The position numbers and the translations under genes were made by a program. Source: [Phialemoniopsis] sp. UDSM-2020 (taxonomy: Eukaryota > Ascomycota > Sordariomycetes > Thyridiales > Thyridiaceae). Taken from it: a stretch of DNA of 64,000 nt. The notes beneath the pieces are model-generated. The model was not told where the DNA came from, searched no databases, and saw only the letters and a program-made list of their open reading frames with translations. Position 1 is the stretch's first letter, and each line of letters starts with the position of its first letter. Shown here piece after piece: positions 23,458-36,254 of this stretch. The stretch is taken from the NCBI GenBank assembly GCA_018873225.1, contig JAEILZ010000002.1, positions 1,240,001 through 1,304,000 of the forward strand. Reading direction: 5' to 3'.

Positions 23458-25754
23458 TTATTGGCCATACTGCACCTGGCCCGGGCCGTACATCCGTTGT
23501 CTTTTCTCCGGAGGACCCTCCATCATGCCGTCTTGCATGCCCCGTATCGGTGGAGTTCCGACATGAGGTACCATGCCGCCCTGGAACTGCGGTCGGTGCG
23601 TTCCGCCTGGAGTGATAGGCATCTGCGAGCTTCCGTTTACATTCACGGCGTTCATGTAACTGGTCGCGTCAAGGTTAGGTGAGGCCTGCGTCATCTGCCC
23701 GCCACCAGGAGAGTGCCACGACGCCGTCGTCGCGGCAGGGGACTGAATAGGCGTGGTCTCGAACTTCATCTGACCGCCTGCAGTCGCCATCCCGGATGCT
23801 CCGCCAGGACCCATTGTCATGCCTGCGCTGGTGTAACCAGCAGGAGCCTGCATACCGCCGTTGTGTCCAAGATCCTCTCCAGGTCCTGGGGGATTCTTGA
23901 GGAGGTAGGACAAGTGCTTTTTCAGGATCCGGACCATCCCATCCTTGGTAAACGGCTTCGCCAACACATCGTTCATGCCTAGGCCCCAGTCAGTAATGGG
24001 TAATGTTGCAACATCAGGTAAGCAAGTCACTGCAGAAAAGACTCACCCCACTGGAAGTAGGTTGCGATATCCTCGCCTCGGATGTTCGAAGTCATTGCGA
24101 TAATCGGAACACGCGGTTGCACCATACGAATACAGGCGGTCGCCGACACACCATCGAATACGGGCATAATGATATCCATAAAGATCAGGTCGTACTTGTC
24201 GGGGTTGGCATTCACATTGCTGACAGCCTCGGAACCATCACGCTGTTGGATCATGGTTAGCGCCACCCACTGCCATCTTGTTACAGGATCACTCACAGCA
24301 ATGTCGACGGAAGCCTCAACTTGCGACAGAAACTTGGCTCCGATCCTCGCACACGTCTTGTCGTCCTCAACAAGCAGAATCTTGGGCTTTCTCTGGCCCC
24401 ATAGCGAACCTCCGGCGTCCTTTGCAGGCGGTGGCGTTATCTGGGCGGGAACGTCTGCCATTGTGTTGGGGTTGCTTAAGGGACGGGTATACGGGATGTT
24501 GTTGATATGGTCGGCGTGGAAGGGGTCAATGCCTGCGGTCTGGCCCATGGGGTACACCATGTGCTTCATGTCCCCAACATTGTCGGCCACGACCGGCATG
24601 GCTGCCGAATTGGGCTGGTTGTACATGATGGAGGAAGTGGCTGAATCCGGGGGAGAGCCGGTCTGCATCATGGCGTTGATCCTCTCGAGTTCGCGATCGG
24701 CAGCTGGGTCGTGGGCGATGCCATTCAGTATCTCCCGAGCTCTGCGCAGCTCCGGGGGAGGCTCGTCAGCGGCATCGGGCAGCATGTTCATGCCGCCGCC
24801 GTGGAAGGCCGGCCCAGAGTGGCTTGAGTGGCTTGAGTGTTGGGAGTGGCGGCTGTTGCGCCTCCTCTCATCGGCGTTGTTCAGGTGGGATATCAGCTCA
24901 TGGTGCACCTGCGATTGGGCTTTGACGGCTTTCTGGAGGCTCAGAACCTCGTCCGCTAGGAGCTTGTTGGTGTGCGTTATCCACATGTACTGTTCCTGGA
25001 GCGCCTGTACCTGGTGCTGTGTTGCTACCAGTTGTTCATTCAATAAAACAATCTGCTGTGCTGCTGGGAATGACTCCTCAGGAACAGGAGCCTTCCTGGG
25101 TGCTGGCGCCTTTCTCCTGATGTTGTCAAGGTTGTCCCTCTTGTTTTGGTGGAATTCCGGATGCTTGAACTCCCAAGCCTGAATGATGGAGTCAATTAGT
25201 ATGTGGTTCCGTCCCGGACAAGCGCATTGCAAACACATACCCCTGGACCATATGGCGATTGGCCATTCTCTTCGTTCTGCCTGACCTTGTGGAAATCATA
25301 CTTGTTGAGTTGACGAACGAAACTCGCAAAGTTGCTGTGCTTGAAGTGTTTGGGAAGGATGGTCTTGGTGAACTTCTCGTTCTGTGATTATCGCCGTTAG
25401 ATTCACGTCTGAATGCGCGCGATTTGGATCGCAGCGAGAGCATCAATCATACCTCTAGAACAACGAAACTATCGCCCTCGTTTCCCCATCTGACAATGTG
25501 GCTGTAGGCGGGGTCCTCGAGCATCCTGCAAAAGCAAATCGGGTCAGCATCGGCGCATCAACGGAGAGCATCGACATTGGACGATGGGAGCAATTACTTG
25601 TACAACTTGCGAACCTGTCATCACGTTAGCATTGTATCCAAGGCAAACTTCTGCCACCCAGACTTGTCGCGCGATGTCGCGATGCGGGAGAACTCACGAA
25701 GTCGCTCGAGTTGTTGGCGGCACCCTGCGCGGCCATCTCGCCTTCAGGCGGCAT
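23458..25754 (-). CDS. skn7: Skn7/Prr1 stress response regulator and transcription factor
   Basis: Predicted 628 aa in seven exons: 25754-25698, 25614-25598, 25525-25453, 25381-25241, 25178-24297, 24242-24047, 23978-23458. It is the nuclear output of a phosphorelay, used in oxidative and osmotic stress. Residues about 18-110 form an HSF-type winged-helix DNA-binding domain ([32 protein letters not shown]). A coiled coil follows at about 130-190. Residues about 361-480 are a receiver domain with all key residues: acidic pair E367/D368, phospho-acceptor D413 in FMDIIMP, T441, K463. The tail is Gly/Met/Pro-rich. Exon 2 is only 17 nt, and the HSF domain is intact only if it is included. Five of the seven exons are needed to complete the HSF domain. 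Met7 is an alternative start. Confidence 0.95.
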
Positions 25755-28700
25755 GATTGCGCCGATAAGAGTCGGAGAAGAGGCGAAGCCGGTGGTCAGG
25801 ACGTCGGTTCCCCAATCAGATGAATGCGTCTGGTCGCAATTGCAAGCGTAAGGTGTCGCCCGGTGGTCAAGGCCTCGACGGCTGTTAATTGTTTGTCGTC
25901 GAAAATCGGGTTGTAATATGTCGCAGGTGTTAAACTACTAGGCCCAGAACCAGCGACGACAGAAAGGCTCAATCAACTCTGGCTGGGTGCGCATTCCCTG
26001 GCTTTTTTCGCTGGTCTTGCCTCCCTTGGCTAGTACAAGTACCTACGGCGGATACTACAAGTACAGACAGACAGACAGCAAGCACCAGCAAGCAGCTTGG
26101 GGGGACCCAGTTTCCACTTTTAGCTGGTCACAATCCAAAACTGCTTTTTAATGACGGCCCCGGCGTAAAATGGCGTCAATACGTAATTGCGGGTGGGCAG
26201 GGGACCACGGCAAAATGGGCTGTCGGCGCAGAGCGGTTGCACTCCGAGACCTGTGATTGGGGATACGTGGGTGGATGGGTACCCCCTACTGGCTATGGTA
26301 TGGGTCTGGGTATGGGTATGGTAGCAGAGCGTGTCTTGCTGCCGTCCCCGGTGCGGTGAATGGATGGATGAGGACAAGCTCGATGACAATGCTTCGCTAC
26401 ACATAAACTAAAGCGGTCAGTGACAAGACCATATGAAAATGCCGAGTCAGGGTCGATGCTTGTGAAAGAGAAAAGATCCCGTCACGTCAGTAAGCCCCGA
26501 TGCAAAACGCGGCGGATAAGGTTTCGATTGACGAAACGGGTTCAATTGTTACCAAGTAGGTATTGGGGTGGAAGCTCAAGAGCCCGCTGATGAGGATGTG
26601 TCGCGCTCGTGGGATAAGTTGCAAATGTCGAACCGAGTCTTGTCCAAGCGTCTTGGCAGAGGATCCCTCTTGGCCTGTGCGAGGCAAGACGGCAAGGTTC
26701 CGGGGAGATATCTCTGTGAAGGCTGACATCAAGGGCGCCCGTTTCTGGATGTTGGAGCACGCTGCTCGACGCCATACAACCTTTTTTGGCCCATCGAGGC
26801 GGTACTTTCAAGGTTTCGACTTGCTGGGAGCGGGTCGGGGACACCCCGCTGAATTCCTAGCTGCGTGTAGTTCGCTTTTGCCAGGCGTCCATCTCTCCAG
26901 TCCCTCCAATGGGTGGGGGGGATTGTCCAGGATCTATCGACCCAGGTGGAAAAAAGAGATGTCGATCCTCAGCACGGTGGGTTTCCGGGACCTCCCAATA
27001 TCCTGCTGGTGTGAGCGCATCGCTTGAGTTGTGCTCAAGCTGCTTCCCACGTTTGCCCACGCACGAGTATTGGTCTAGCTTGAGACAGCGTCTGGCCACA
27101 TGTGCACCATGCTCCTCGAAGAAGGCGAGCAGTTCGTGCTTTGCTAACCAGGCTGTCGCGCGAGTAATGCATGAGATAGCTCATGCCTACAGGGAGACCC
27201 GGGAGAGGGTTTCTCAAAACGCCGGAAGGCATGAGGGTGTCAACGTGCATCACTCGTGCTTACATACAATGGAGAAGCAATGCCTCAGCGGGTGTATATC
27301 GTTCGGGTATCCGAACCAGGTGTTTCGATGTGTCCGTTCGTCGAATATGCATTCCAATATCTCAAGCAAGTAAGCTTTCACTGTATTTTGAGAAGCTGCA
27401 TCCTTGCATCTCACATTGTTCGCCATGTTTTCTTCAACAAAGCAGTCGAATGCCCAATTCGAGCCTCGCAGGTTGTTGAGACAGGTCGTGAGTACTACTG
27501 GGATGTTCAACAGGACCGCAGTCAATACAACCCGTCCTCTTTTCTCTTTTCTTTTTTCCCTGGTACTAGGGTTGAGCCAGCGTGACGAATGGTTTGCTTC
27601 GACCTGGTAATACACTGGCGCGGCCCCTGGCGCTAGGTGGTTATTTAAATGGCATGCCATACCAACAGTAGACATGCCATGCTAGGTATTGCCAAGTTGG
27701 GTAATTTGGGAACTGCCAGAGATGCCGGGTGCCTGGATGGACATCCGAGAGGCCTATCCTTCGCGGGAGATGGGCGCGGGTGTTCGGAAGACTCCCTACC
27801 CTGGGATCCTACAGGGAGATTCCAGTCGAGCTCTGGAGATGACTATCGCGTTGCACTGGCACCCTGGATCCCAAACATTGGAGGAAGCGAGTGTTGCTCG
27901 CCCTCGTAAGAGTGTGCCGAACAGCCGGCTGAGACTGCGCGCCCATACACACACATGTGTGCATGCATGTATCGCCGGGAGTCGCTCGGGATAGCGCGCC
28001 CGGTCCAATCCTTGGATCTCAACAAGACCGCCTAAATTAGTACCACTAGAGATCGGCAGTCATACTGCGATCGCTCTTTGCGGCCTCCTCTCTCGGAAAT
28101 CGCCCGCCAAAAGGGCACTCTGTCTGGCTGTCGGGATAGATTAGCAGCGAACGGCTCCTAGATCTGCGGGTCCTGGGCACGACATGTCTGGGAAGATGCT
28201 TGGAGCTGTTGTTGCGCGCGCGCGGCCTGCTTGACACCATCTCTGGTGAATATTCCCGGGTTGAGCCGTTGGCTTCCAAGGCGTGCAAGACCAGTTCGAA
28301 TACGACATTTTTGGCCTCGCAGGTGCTAAAGAAAGCCACGAGGCAGCACCGCCTGGTTGTGTACGATCTGTAGCCGTGTGTTCGTACATGATCAGCGTCG
28401 AACAAGAAGAATACTGAGTGCGTGACCGTGCTCTATCGGCTTCCAGATAGCCCGAGACACCAGGACAATGTCTCGTTCTGTATGACCTGAACCTTACTTA
28501 CCTCGAGTGTTCACATACCTGGAGACAGAGCTTGTCTCACGATCCCTCCCTTCTGGAACGCTTCACAGCATTTCAGTCCACAGAATGAGCGAAGCGCCCT
28601 TTGCCTGGTCTCACCGGCTTCCCCGACAAGCCACAAGAAAAAGAAAAGCCACCTTCGAGGTAGCTCGTACTAGCCAGCCCTTTCACGATGTAGCTTCGTT

Positions 28701-29273
28701 TGACGCTTGTGAAGCGTCTCTGACCTGTCAAATTTCTGTCAAAGGTGGTGTGCAGGACCGTGAATACTTTCGTAGAATTGCTTCCCGGTTTGTCTCTTAT
28801 TTAGGACCCGTGTGATGGACTCTGTAGAGATGGATTAACCTGGGAAGAGAAGTCTTGGATCACCCGTTAATAGTTCATTGTTCCTGCCTCAGCGACCAAC
28901 CTTGAGACGAGAGACGGGAGTCCGTAACGAAACGGCAGCTACTCCCTAGTGCAAGCCCCTTTCCACAATTTTAGCAGGAGCGAGAACCGGCAGTCGACCT
29001 GCATGTACTATCAATCAGACCCTTGGGAGTTCAATGTTGGTACAAGACACGGACGACTTGAAAACGATTATTGTCTTTTCCTCAATGCGGTGACGATGAT
29101 TTTGTTTTTCTACAGACTAAAAGAATACGAGATGGTATTTGTTATCCTCTTCTTTCGTTGTCTCGCGGTGCCACTGGAATAAACCTGATCCCCGTAAAAC
29201 GCCGTGCTCATGCATATACACAATTCCCAAAGATCTACCTATAGACTGTCCCTGATTCCTGATACACCCCTTT
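25755..29273. other. 3.5-kb gap between skn7 start and pom152 end, with simple repeats
   Basis: It holds the skn7 promoter and pom152 3' flank. An ACAG tetranucleotide run lies near 26063-26078, a degenerate TATGGG/TATGGT tract at 26294-26323, and a CA/TG alternating stretch near 27950-27970. Open frames at 26563-27027 (+) and 27250-27675 (-) match nothing I know and have no supporting splice pattern. No transposon ends seen. Confidence 0.5.
26294..26323. repeat. Degenerate TATGGG/TATGGT tandem tract
   Basis: Five imperfect copies of a TATGGK-like unit, one read as TCTGGG, in the skn7 upstream region. It looks like simple-sequence DNA and no function is claimed. Confidence 0.5.
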
Positions 29274-32200
29274 TTAATATTGGAGGAGCTTCTGCCCCTT
29301 ATCCTTCGACGTGCTCTCGACCTGGAGTGTCGAAAACGCGCAATAGTGGTCCTTGATGGCTACCACCTCGTATGTGCCCTCCTGGCTCGCACGGATGACC
29401 TTGCTATGCTCGTACGAGGTGTCATGCCGCGTCTCTAGCACCTGCGACTTCTGACCCTTCTTGGCATTGGTGCTACGCGTGTACGTGAACTCAAAGGGCG
29501 GCGTGCCCCAGAATTCAAACAGGATCTCAACCTCACCACCCTCGTGAATATCGACGCGGACGTTGCGGCCCTTAGATATACGCACGGACGGCATCGGGTG
29601 GATGGTTTTGGTGAGACCCACTGCAGCCTGGCACTCGGACGCCTTGTCGCTGATTGACGTGATCGAGAACTCGCCGGGAGCTTCGGCGATGCGACGGAAG
29701 TTGGTTGTCGTCGACTTGGCGCGGCGCTTAACCCCGTCAAATGTGTACCACACTTCAAACGGCGGCGTGCCTGACAGTGTGTAGGCAATACGTTCGCCAA
29801 CGCAGTAATCTGTGCGTGTCTCGAGTGGGTAGATGGCCGGAGCGTCGAAGAGCTGGAGTTGCACCGAGGGACCACCAATCTCGGACGTTCGCTGGCAGCC
29901 TCTAGCATCTCGAACTTGGCGAATGCGGACATGCTGGGTGCCGAGGCGGAGATGCTCGCGCGGAATCTGCATGCCATACTTGTGGGTGTCGATGGAAGGA
30001 ATACGGTACGTCTCGGGGATAGACCCGCTCTGATGCTTGATCTCAATCTCAACATAGAACGGAGGCACACCCGTCAGCGTGATGGGGATCGTATCCTCGT
30101 TCTCTTGTTCCGACTTGCAGTACTTGAAGGAAAGCCCGGGTTTGTCGAAAGTTGCAGATGGCTTGGCGTTGACGGTCTGCTCCAAGACAAGGGGCGTGAA
30201 CTTCTTGTCGTTGTTGTACAGGTTGTCAGACAAGGCTGAAAACTTGTACGTATAAAGGCCAGCCTTTGCAGTGTCCATCTGAATCGAAGCCTTCGCCTGC
30301 GCCGCATCAAACGACTTTCGGCTCATCGAGCTAGACCCCTGCTTTGGCTTATGTCGAATCTCGTATTCGACATGGTAAGGCCGAGAGCCTGGTCCACTGT
30401 TAGTTTTCTTTGAACAGTTGCGATGGTGAAACACCACGGCTTACCTTGTAGATTGACTTCGAAGCCATCAATATCGCCCTCGCACACATCCTGCTTGACA
30501 TACTTGTCGTGCTTCTTGGTAATACTCTCCCCAGGAACCAGGGAAAGCTCGGGTCTTGGGTACCAGTCAACCTCAAAAGTTGCAGTCTTGGGGTCGACTG
30601 TTCCTGGGCATTGGTTATCCGAGACCTCGACGATCTCGTAAGTACCACGGCCTGTGACATCGATGAAGTCGTTACTGTCAGACAATATGCGCTTGATTGG
30701 CTGAGACTCGGTGTCAACATTGCGATACGCAACATTCCATGGTCCATCTCCTGTCAGTCGCAGTGGAAGTTTGACCCTGGCATCTTCCACCACCGTTGTT
30801 TTCCTCTGACCATCGATGAAGCCGAAAGCGGCTCTCGGCCTTTGGTGGCGGACGGAGATCTTAAGCTCGTCATGCAAAAAGTTGCGACAGCCGTTCTTGT
30901 CTTGGATGCTGGTCAGCGCAAGAGCATACTCTCCGCCCTTAGCGAAAGGTGGAGTGGTAATCGTATGCGATGATTCCATAATATCTGCAGCCTTGAATTG
31001 CTTTTTCGTGCCATCGTGGAGCAACTCATACTCGAGAGTGAAGGGTGCGTCGCCCGAGAGATTGATTTCCACACCAACCTGCTCATCCAGGCAAGCGCTA
31101 ACCTTGCCAGTCGGTCGACGAATGTTTGCACTCGCAGCAGGCTTGACATCCTGGTACAAGGCCTTATCGGAACCGGTGAGCAGTTGGCCTTTGTATATCT
31201 CATCATCGATGGACTTGAAAATGTACTGGTGTCTACCAGCAACACGAGGCCTTAGCTCAAGCTGATACCTCTGGCCTTTGATGTGGACTCGTTCCCTCCT
31301 GGGGTCTCCATTGGTAACAACGTCATAGTAGACCGTGAAGGGTGGTGTGCCGACAAGATCGAGATCAACACGAAGGCCAATAGAATTGCCAGCACACGTG
31401 TCCGGAATCTCCTCGGCTTGCAGCTTGAGCTTCGGCTCCAAGGGGTTCAGCAGAAGACACGAGGCAGGCTCTTGGACCTCGCCTTCGCAGGATCCAGCAG
31501 TCACTGACTTGAGCGTATACAGACCGGGAGCAGAGATCATGGGCTTGTCCCTAGCATTCTTGCTGTTATAAGAACCCTCTGATATCACGTCGCCATGGTC
31601 TCCGCTCTTAGTCAAGGTATCGAGAGGCGAGAACTGCCAGGTCAGCGTGTGCGAGGTGTCAGCCGGAACCTTGCCTGCGATCTCAAAGTTGACAGGGAAC
31701 GCCGTCGCCTTGTTCTTGGCGACTTTGAGGGGGTTTCGCAGATCACAACCTCGAAGGCGAACACGGGGCCGCTCCTGCACATGGAAGTTCTGAACAAGAT
31801 GCTTTGGCTTGGGGCGCATGTCTGGATCCTCGGCAGGCGACATGTACTTAGCAATGTTGCCAAAAGCGTCGTGGACCTCGTCTACCGAGTACTGCCAATC
31901 GCCGCCAGAGTGCATAGACTCGTTCAAGCTCACCATGACTTGATGAGATCGGGCCCAGGAGACGTCTTCTTCGTCGGGAATGGTGAGGGTAGTGGAGCGG
32001 AGCGAGCCCATCAGCGGAGACGAGAAGCCTTCGGGCTGCAGGCTCTGGAAATGAAAGCTGTGATCCTTGCCATTGATGGTGCGGCTGTATACGATCTTGA
32101 GCGGCGGAGTACCATCGACTTGAAGCGACAGGTCGGAGAGGTCGCCAAGACAGCGATTTGACGAGGGTGAGGCCCGAACACGGGCGCTTGGACAAGCAAC

Positions 32201-33139
32201 CACAAACGTGTAGGGGCTACGTCTCTGAACCTCCAGCTTATACTCATCGAGGACTTTGCCGAGCTTATAGGCGCCCGTCTTCTTGACCGGGAAGTTGTAC
32301 TGCACTGCGGTCTGCCCACCCTCGTGCGCCTGGCGCTTGCTGAGCTTTTCGATTTCGCGGAGCTGCGATTTGGAAAGCTTCAGGCTTTCCTGGTGATTCG
32401 TATCGAGATCAACCCGGATCAGCTCGACCTCGACAGGGGCTGTGGCATTGAAATGGAGCGGGATCGAGGCCGAGTGCTTGTCGCCTCCAATACAGAACGG
32501 GATGCCTTCGGGGTTCATGACAGCCGTGCCCTCGGGAAGGATGTTGATGATCTGCTTTCCCATGATGAGGGAGTGATTGTGGAGGATGTTGTGCGTCTTG
32601 ACATAGTTCTCCGATATAGAGAGCTCCTTGTCGTAAAAGACCTTGACCAAAGCCAGCAACCAGGATGTCCAAGGCAGAGGAATATTGAACATGAGCATCC
32701 AGTTGAAAACAGCATGGGCGAAGAACAGCGCGATTACTGTCGGCTGAGCCAGCTCCAGCCATGGTATCCTCAACTCTGGTAATCCAAATAGGAAGATGAG
32801 GTCGATGATGAGCCACTTGAGGAACAGCGGTACCGAATCGGCGTGTTCTTCTAGGAGCTGCGTCCAGTCGTATAACCTCCATGCCTGCAAGGCAAAGTAG
32901 ACCGCGCATGCATAGAGACGTTGGCTTGGCGCGGGTATGATGTCGAGGGAGATCAGAGGCTGGCTGGCAGTCGCTTGGGGACCGTTATCCCGAGGGGCGA
33001 CGGGTAGAGGAGATCTCTGGGAGGTTCTTCGCGAACCGGCGGGGGGCGGAGAGGGCGACGGCGTGGGAGGAGCGCCTCTCGCCATGGTACCCGGGGTCTG
33101 GGGGAAAGCCCCGGACCGAACTCTCGGCGTCGCGCTCAT
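29274..33139 (-). CDS. pom152: Nucleoporin Pom152
   Basis: Predicted 1269 aa in two exons (33139-30445 and 30388-29274). It is the transmembrane ring nucleoporin that anchors and girdles nuclear pores in the perinuclear lumen. The N-terminus is Pro/Ser/Thr-rich and faces the pore. Hydrophobic segments follow within about residues 75-180 ([30 protein letters not shown]). The rest is a long lumenal region of repeated Ig/cadherin-like units. Each carries a near-constant G-x-P-P-F/L motif: [50 protein letters not shown], with related [10 protein letters not shown] and [10 protein letters not shown]. Length compares well with yeast Pom152 (about 1340 aa). The start is the first in-frame ATG after the open upstream frame, which has no earlier ATG. 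The single intron lies in the C-terminal third. Confidence 0.93.
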
Positions 33140-34387
33140 CGCATGCCGTGATGTCGAGTATCCGGGGTAGAAGAGGTTTGACGAGCAAAATCTGGGATGA
33201 TGGAGAACCTCGTGAGCCTGTGGCGCGGAGGATGTTAGCTTGAAATGGAGACTATGCGCTGGGACTGAGCAGGAGAGGAAAGAAGGAAAAAGAAAATACA
33301 CATGCCTATTTGAAATAGCCTGCAGCCCACGAGTGAGTCTTTGGCAGAGAGGTTGGATGAGGGGAGGCAGATAGACCAGCTCTCACGAGTGTTGTCGTCC
33401 AATCCTTTGTGCAGCCAAAAATTCCACAGCAGTGCTGGGGCTGCCTTGTGCTTCTTTCGTCACGTCAAAAACGCGCCATCAATTGTTCGGGGGAAACAAA
33501 GCGTTGGACTGGGCAGCTTGGTGGGGCGGGCGCACCACCTCTCATTGGCCAAAGCTCCCCCCAAGCTTCAAAGAGCCTAAGAGGCCGTATTGCTGCTTTC
33601 GGGGTTTTGGCTTATAACTAATAAGTAACCCTTAATACCCCTTCTCTTATCCCTACTTCACGATTCCTGAATAATTGTAAATTTATATATTATAAATGAA
33701 TACTTAGGAGCCGGATTCGCTCTCTATAGGTTAATGATCTTTACCTCTAATATTTAAGTGTGTTGACTTGATTGGTTGAGGAAGTAACAAGACGAGTAAA
33801 GTCCGGTACCTCGACCTTTGGAAGCCAAAATCAACAGCACAATGCGGCATCACGCACCGGGCTAAACCATGTCAATCGAGCGATTGAAGCCAATGTTTGT
33901 TTGCAGAAAGATTTCCATTTCCAGCAAATCTACCAGAAGCATGGAACAGACGAGAGACACATTACAATCCTTCCGGAATGGTCTGCCTGCATCCTGAAAT
34001 TTTCCTCATCTTGCGTACAGGCTTGTTTAGGCACAAGTTGATATAAACCGACTGCTCTCCCCTGCTCGCCCTCAAAACTTACAACTCCCAGACGAATCCT
34101 TTCTGCTTTGGTTACAACTATTGTTCTCGGTGAATCAACACACAATCACTACCAACTTTATCGTGGCTGTTTCTCATAGCTTGGTGAGGGTTCAGTGCAA
34201 GCTCTGGTTCTACCAAGTACGGCTAAAGATATCACCCATCATGATCTCTGGTCTCAAGTAGTTGTCACATTCCCTCACCACATCTCTGACCGAAACCAGC
34301 CCATGGCTTCTTTGTTGCGGACTGCTTTCTCAACCCTATTTTACTTTAATTAAACCCCATCTCTTTCTTTGTCCCTCTCGTCACACA
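33140..34387. other. Divergent intergenic region with an AT-rich island
   Basis: About 1.25 kb between outward-facing pom152 and the UCH gene. The stretch from about 33600 to 33765 is strikingly AT-rich (TTTATATATTATAAATG, TAACTAATAAGTAACCC) against balanced flanks. No gene seen. Confidence 0.55.
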
Positions 34388-36254
34388 ATGCTGCCCCTCA
34401 CAGCAATATCCCCCAGCCAAACACCGCCAACATCCATCAACTCAGAAGCAGACCTCTCATCAAACATGAGCAGCGCCAAAGGTCAAGAAACTCAAGAAGC
34501 CTCGTCGGCAGCAGAAGACGCCCAGCCATGGGTTCGAAGGTCGACTCGCACCCGCAAGCGGCCGAGCACATTCGACGAGGATGCCGACTACAAGGCTGCT
34601 CCTGCCTCATCACCTCCAGAGTCGGCCAAGAGAATCAAGGTCGTCCAGCGACGCAATCCGCCCCGCAGAGCTGCGACTCCCGCGCCTCCTGACGTGCCGG
34701 TTCCTGATGACGTGCTTCATGAGGCCTTTGCGCCCCTGCGACCCGAGGATCTCCAGCAGTGGCAGGGCTGGACTGACTTGGAATCTGAGCCTGTGAGTTT
34801 ACTACCAAGTTAAGGACAACGCCGCTGCGAAGGCACAATCTAACACTACTACAGGCCTTCTTCAATCATAATCTGAGACAGCTCGGAATCGAAGATGCCA
34901 AGACTCAAGAGGTCTTCTCCATTGATGAGGACTCCTTCGCATTCTTACCGTAGGTCACCTCCAAGTCAGGTGTTATCCTAACCTTTTATTGACAGCCACC
35001 AGGAAGCCGATTCACGGTCTCATATTCCTGTATCAATTTGTCGAGGAGTCGGAGGAGGAGGAGCGGGAAGACTGCCCAGAGGAAGTCTGGTTCGCAAATC
35101 AGGTATTCACAACCCCCATTTTCCTCTCACCCGGTGAACATTTTTACTAATTGCAGTCCGTAGACAACGGCAGATGCCTGCGCTACTGTTGCTATGCTCA
35201 ACATAGCCATGAACAGCTCAGGCTTGAGCCTGGGCCCGACTCTAGAGGCCTTCAAGGCCGAGACCAAGGCATTGCACCCAGCGTTGCGCGGATACGCCAT
35301 GAGCAGGAACGCAGCCATCAGGGCCGTTCACAACTCCTTCGCCAGGTATATGCCACCCTCTTGCCCGAATACTCTTTCCAGATTAGCTACTGACTGCTGG
35401 CCAGGCGTATGGACATCCTCAAAGCCGATCTCCACCTCAACAATGAATACGACGACCGCCCAAAAACGCCCCCGAAGGCCAAGTCCTCACGCCGCAAGAA
35501 GACACCTAAGAAGTCCAAGAAGAAGCCCACCCAAGACGCAGCGTTCCACTTCATCGCCTATGTCCCTATCGGGGACAAGGTCTGGGAGTTAGACGGCCTG
35601 CAACAGAAGCCCTTCTGTCTTGGTACATTCACCGGAGACGACTGGGCCGCCGAAGCCCGCGCCCGCATCGAGCTGCGGATGTTCCAGTACGCCGAGGAAG
35701 ACCAATTCTCCTTCAACCTCCTCGCGATCTGCCGCTCTCCGCTTCCCGTCATACGACAGGACCTCGCCTCCACAATCCGCCAGTTACTCGCCCTCGATGC
35801 CCACCAGCTTGCACGTAAGGGTGCCAGTGATGGTGACGGTGGTAGCGATAGCGGTAGCGGCAGCGACGGTAACGGCGACAAGCAAGAGCAGCAAGAGCAG
35901 CAAGCACCCCAGTGGGCACCCCTGAAGCCAGACGACCTCCTCTCCGACCTCGCCGACTTTGGCCTCGATCGCGCCACCGACATCGACACCGCCGACCCGC
36001 CTCTCCCCGCGTCCTTCACCGAGCGGATCGAATCGCCCGACTTTGGAGCAGCCGACGCACTCGCGCTGCGCGAGGAACTAGACGCCGAGCGCCGACGCCT
36101 GCGGGCCGAGTGCGCGGCCGAAAAGTCGACCGAGTCGGAGGACGCGGCGCGAGTCGAGGGCCGCAAGAAGGACTACTCCGCCCTGCTGCACGGTTGGGTG
36201 CAGAAGCTGGCCGGCAAGACGGTGATTAAGGGCATCGTCACCGGCGCCGGCTAG
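34388..36254 (+). CDS. UCH37/BAP1-like ubiquitin C-terminal hydrolase (peptidase C12)
   Basis: Predicted 543 aa in five exons: 34388-34792, 34855-34949, 35003-35102, 35164-35345, 35405-36254. It should cleave ubiquitin from adducts. The catalytic residues line up with the UCH family: oxyanion Gln Q200, nucleophile C206 in DACATVAML, H309 in FHFIAYVP, D324 in WELDG. The helix containing C206 is joined to Q200 only if the acceptor at 35162-35163 is used; the earlier AG breaks the motif. A Lys-rich loop precedes H309, and a Ser/Gly/Asp then Gln/Glu low-complexity linker follows the core. The C-terminal segment KKDYSALLHGWVQKLAG resembles the ULD tail by which UCH37 binds Rpn13/INO80 and BAP1 binds ASXL. 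The N-terminal ~100 residues carry an RRSTRTRKR basic patch, possibly nuclear. An alternative start is the ATG at 34466. Confidence 0.88.

Noticed and set aside
24082..25182. 366-residue plus-strand frame opposite skn7
   Set aside because: Complement of skn7 exons 5 and 6; it crosses real introns and has no domain.
27250..27675. 141-residue minus-strand frame in the skn7/pom152 gap
   Set aside because: No similarity recognised and no splice or codon-bias support.
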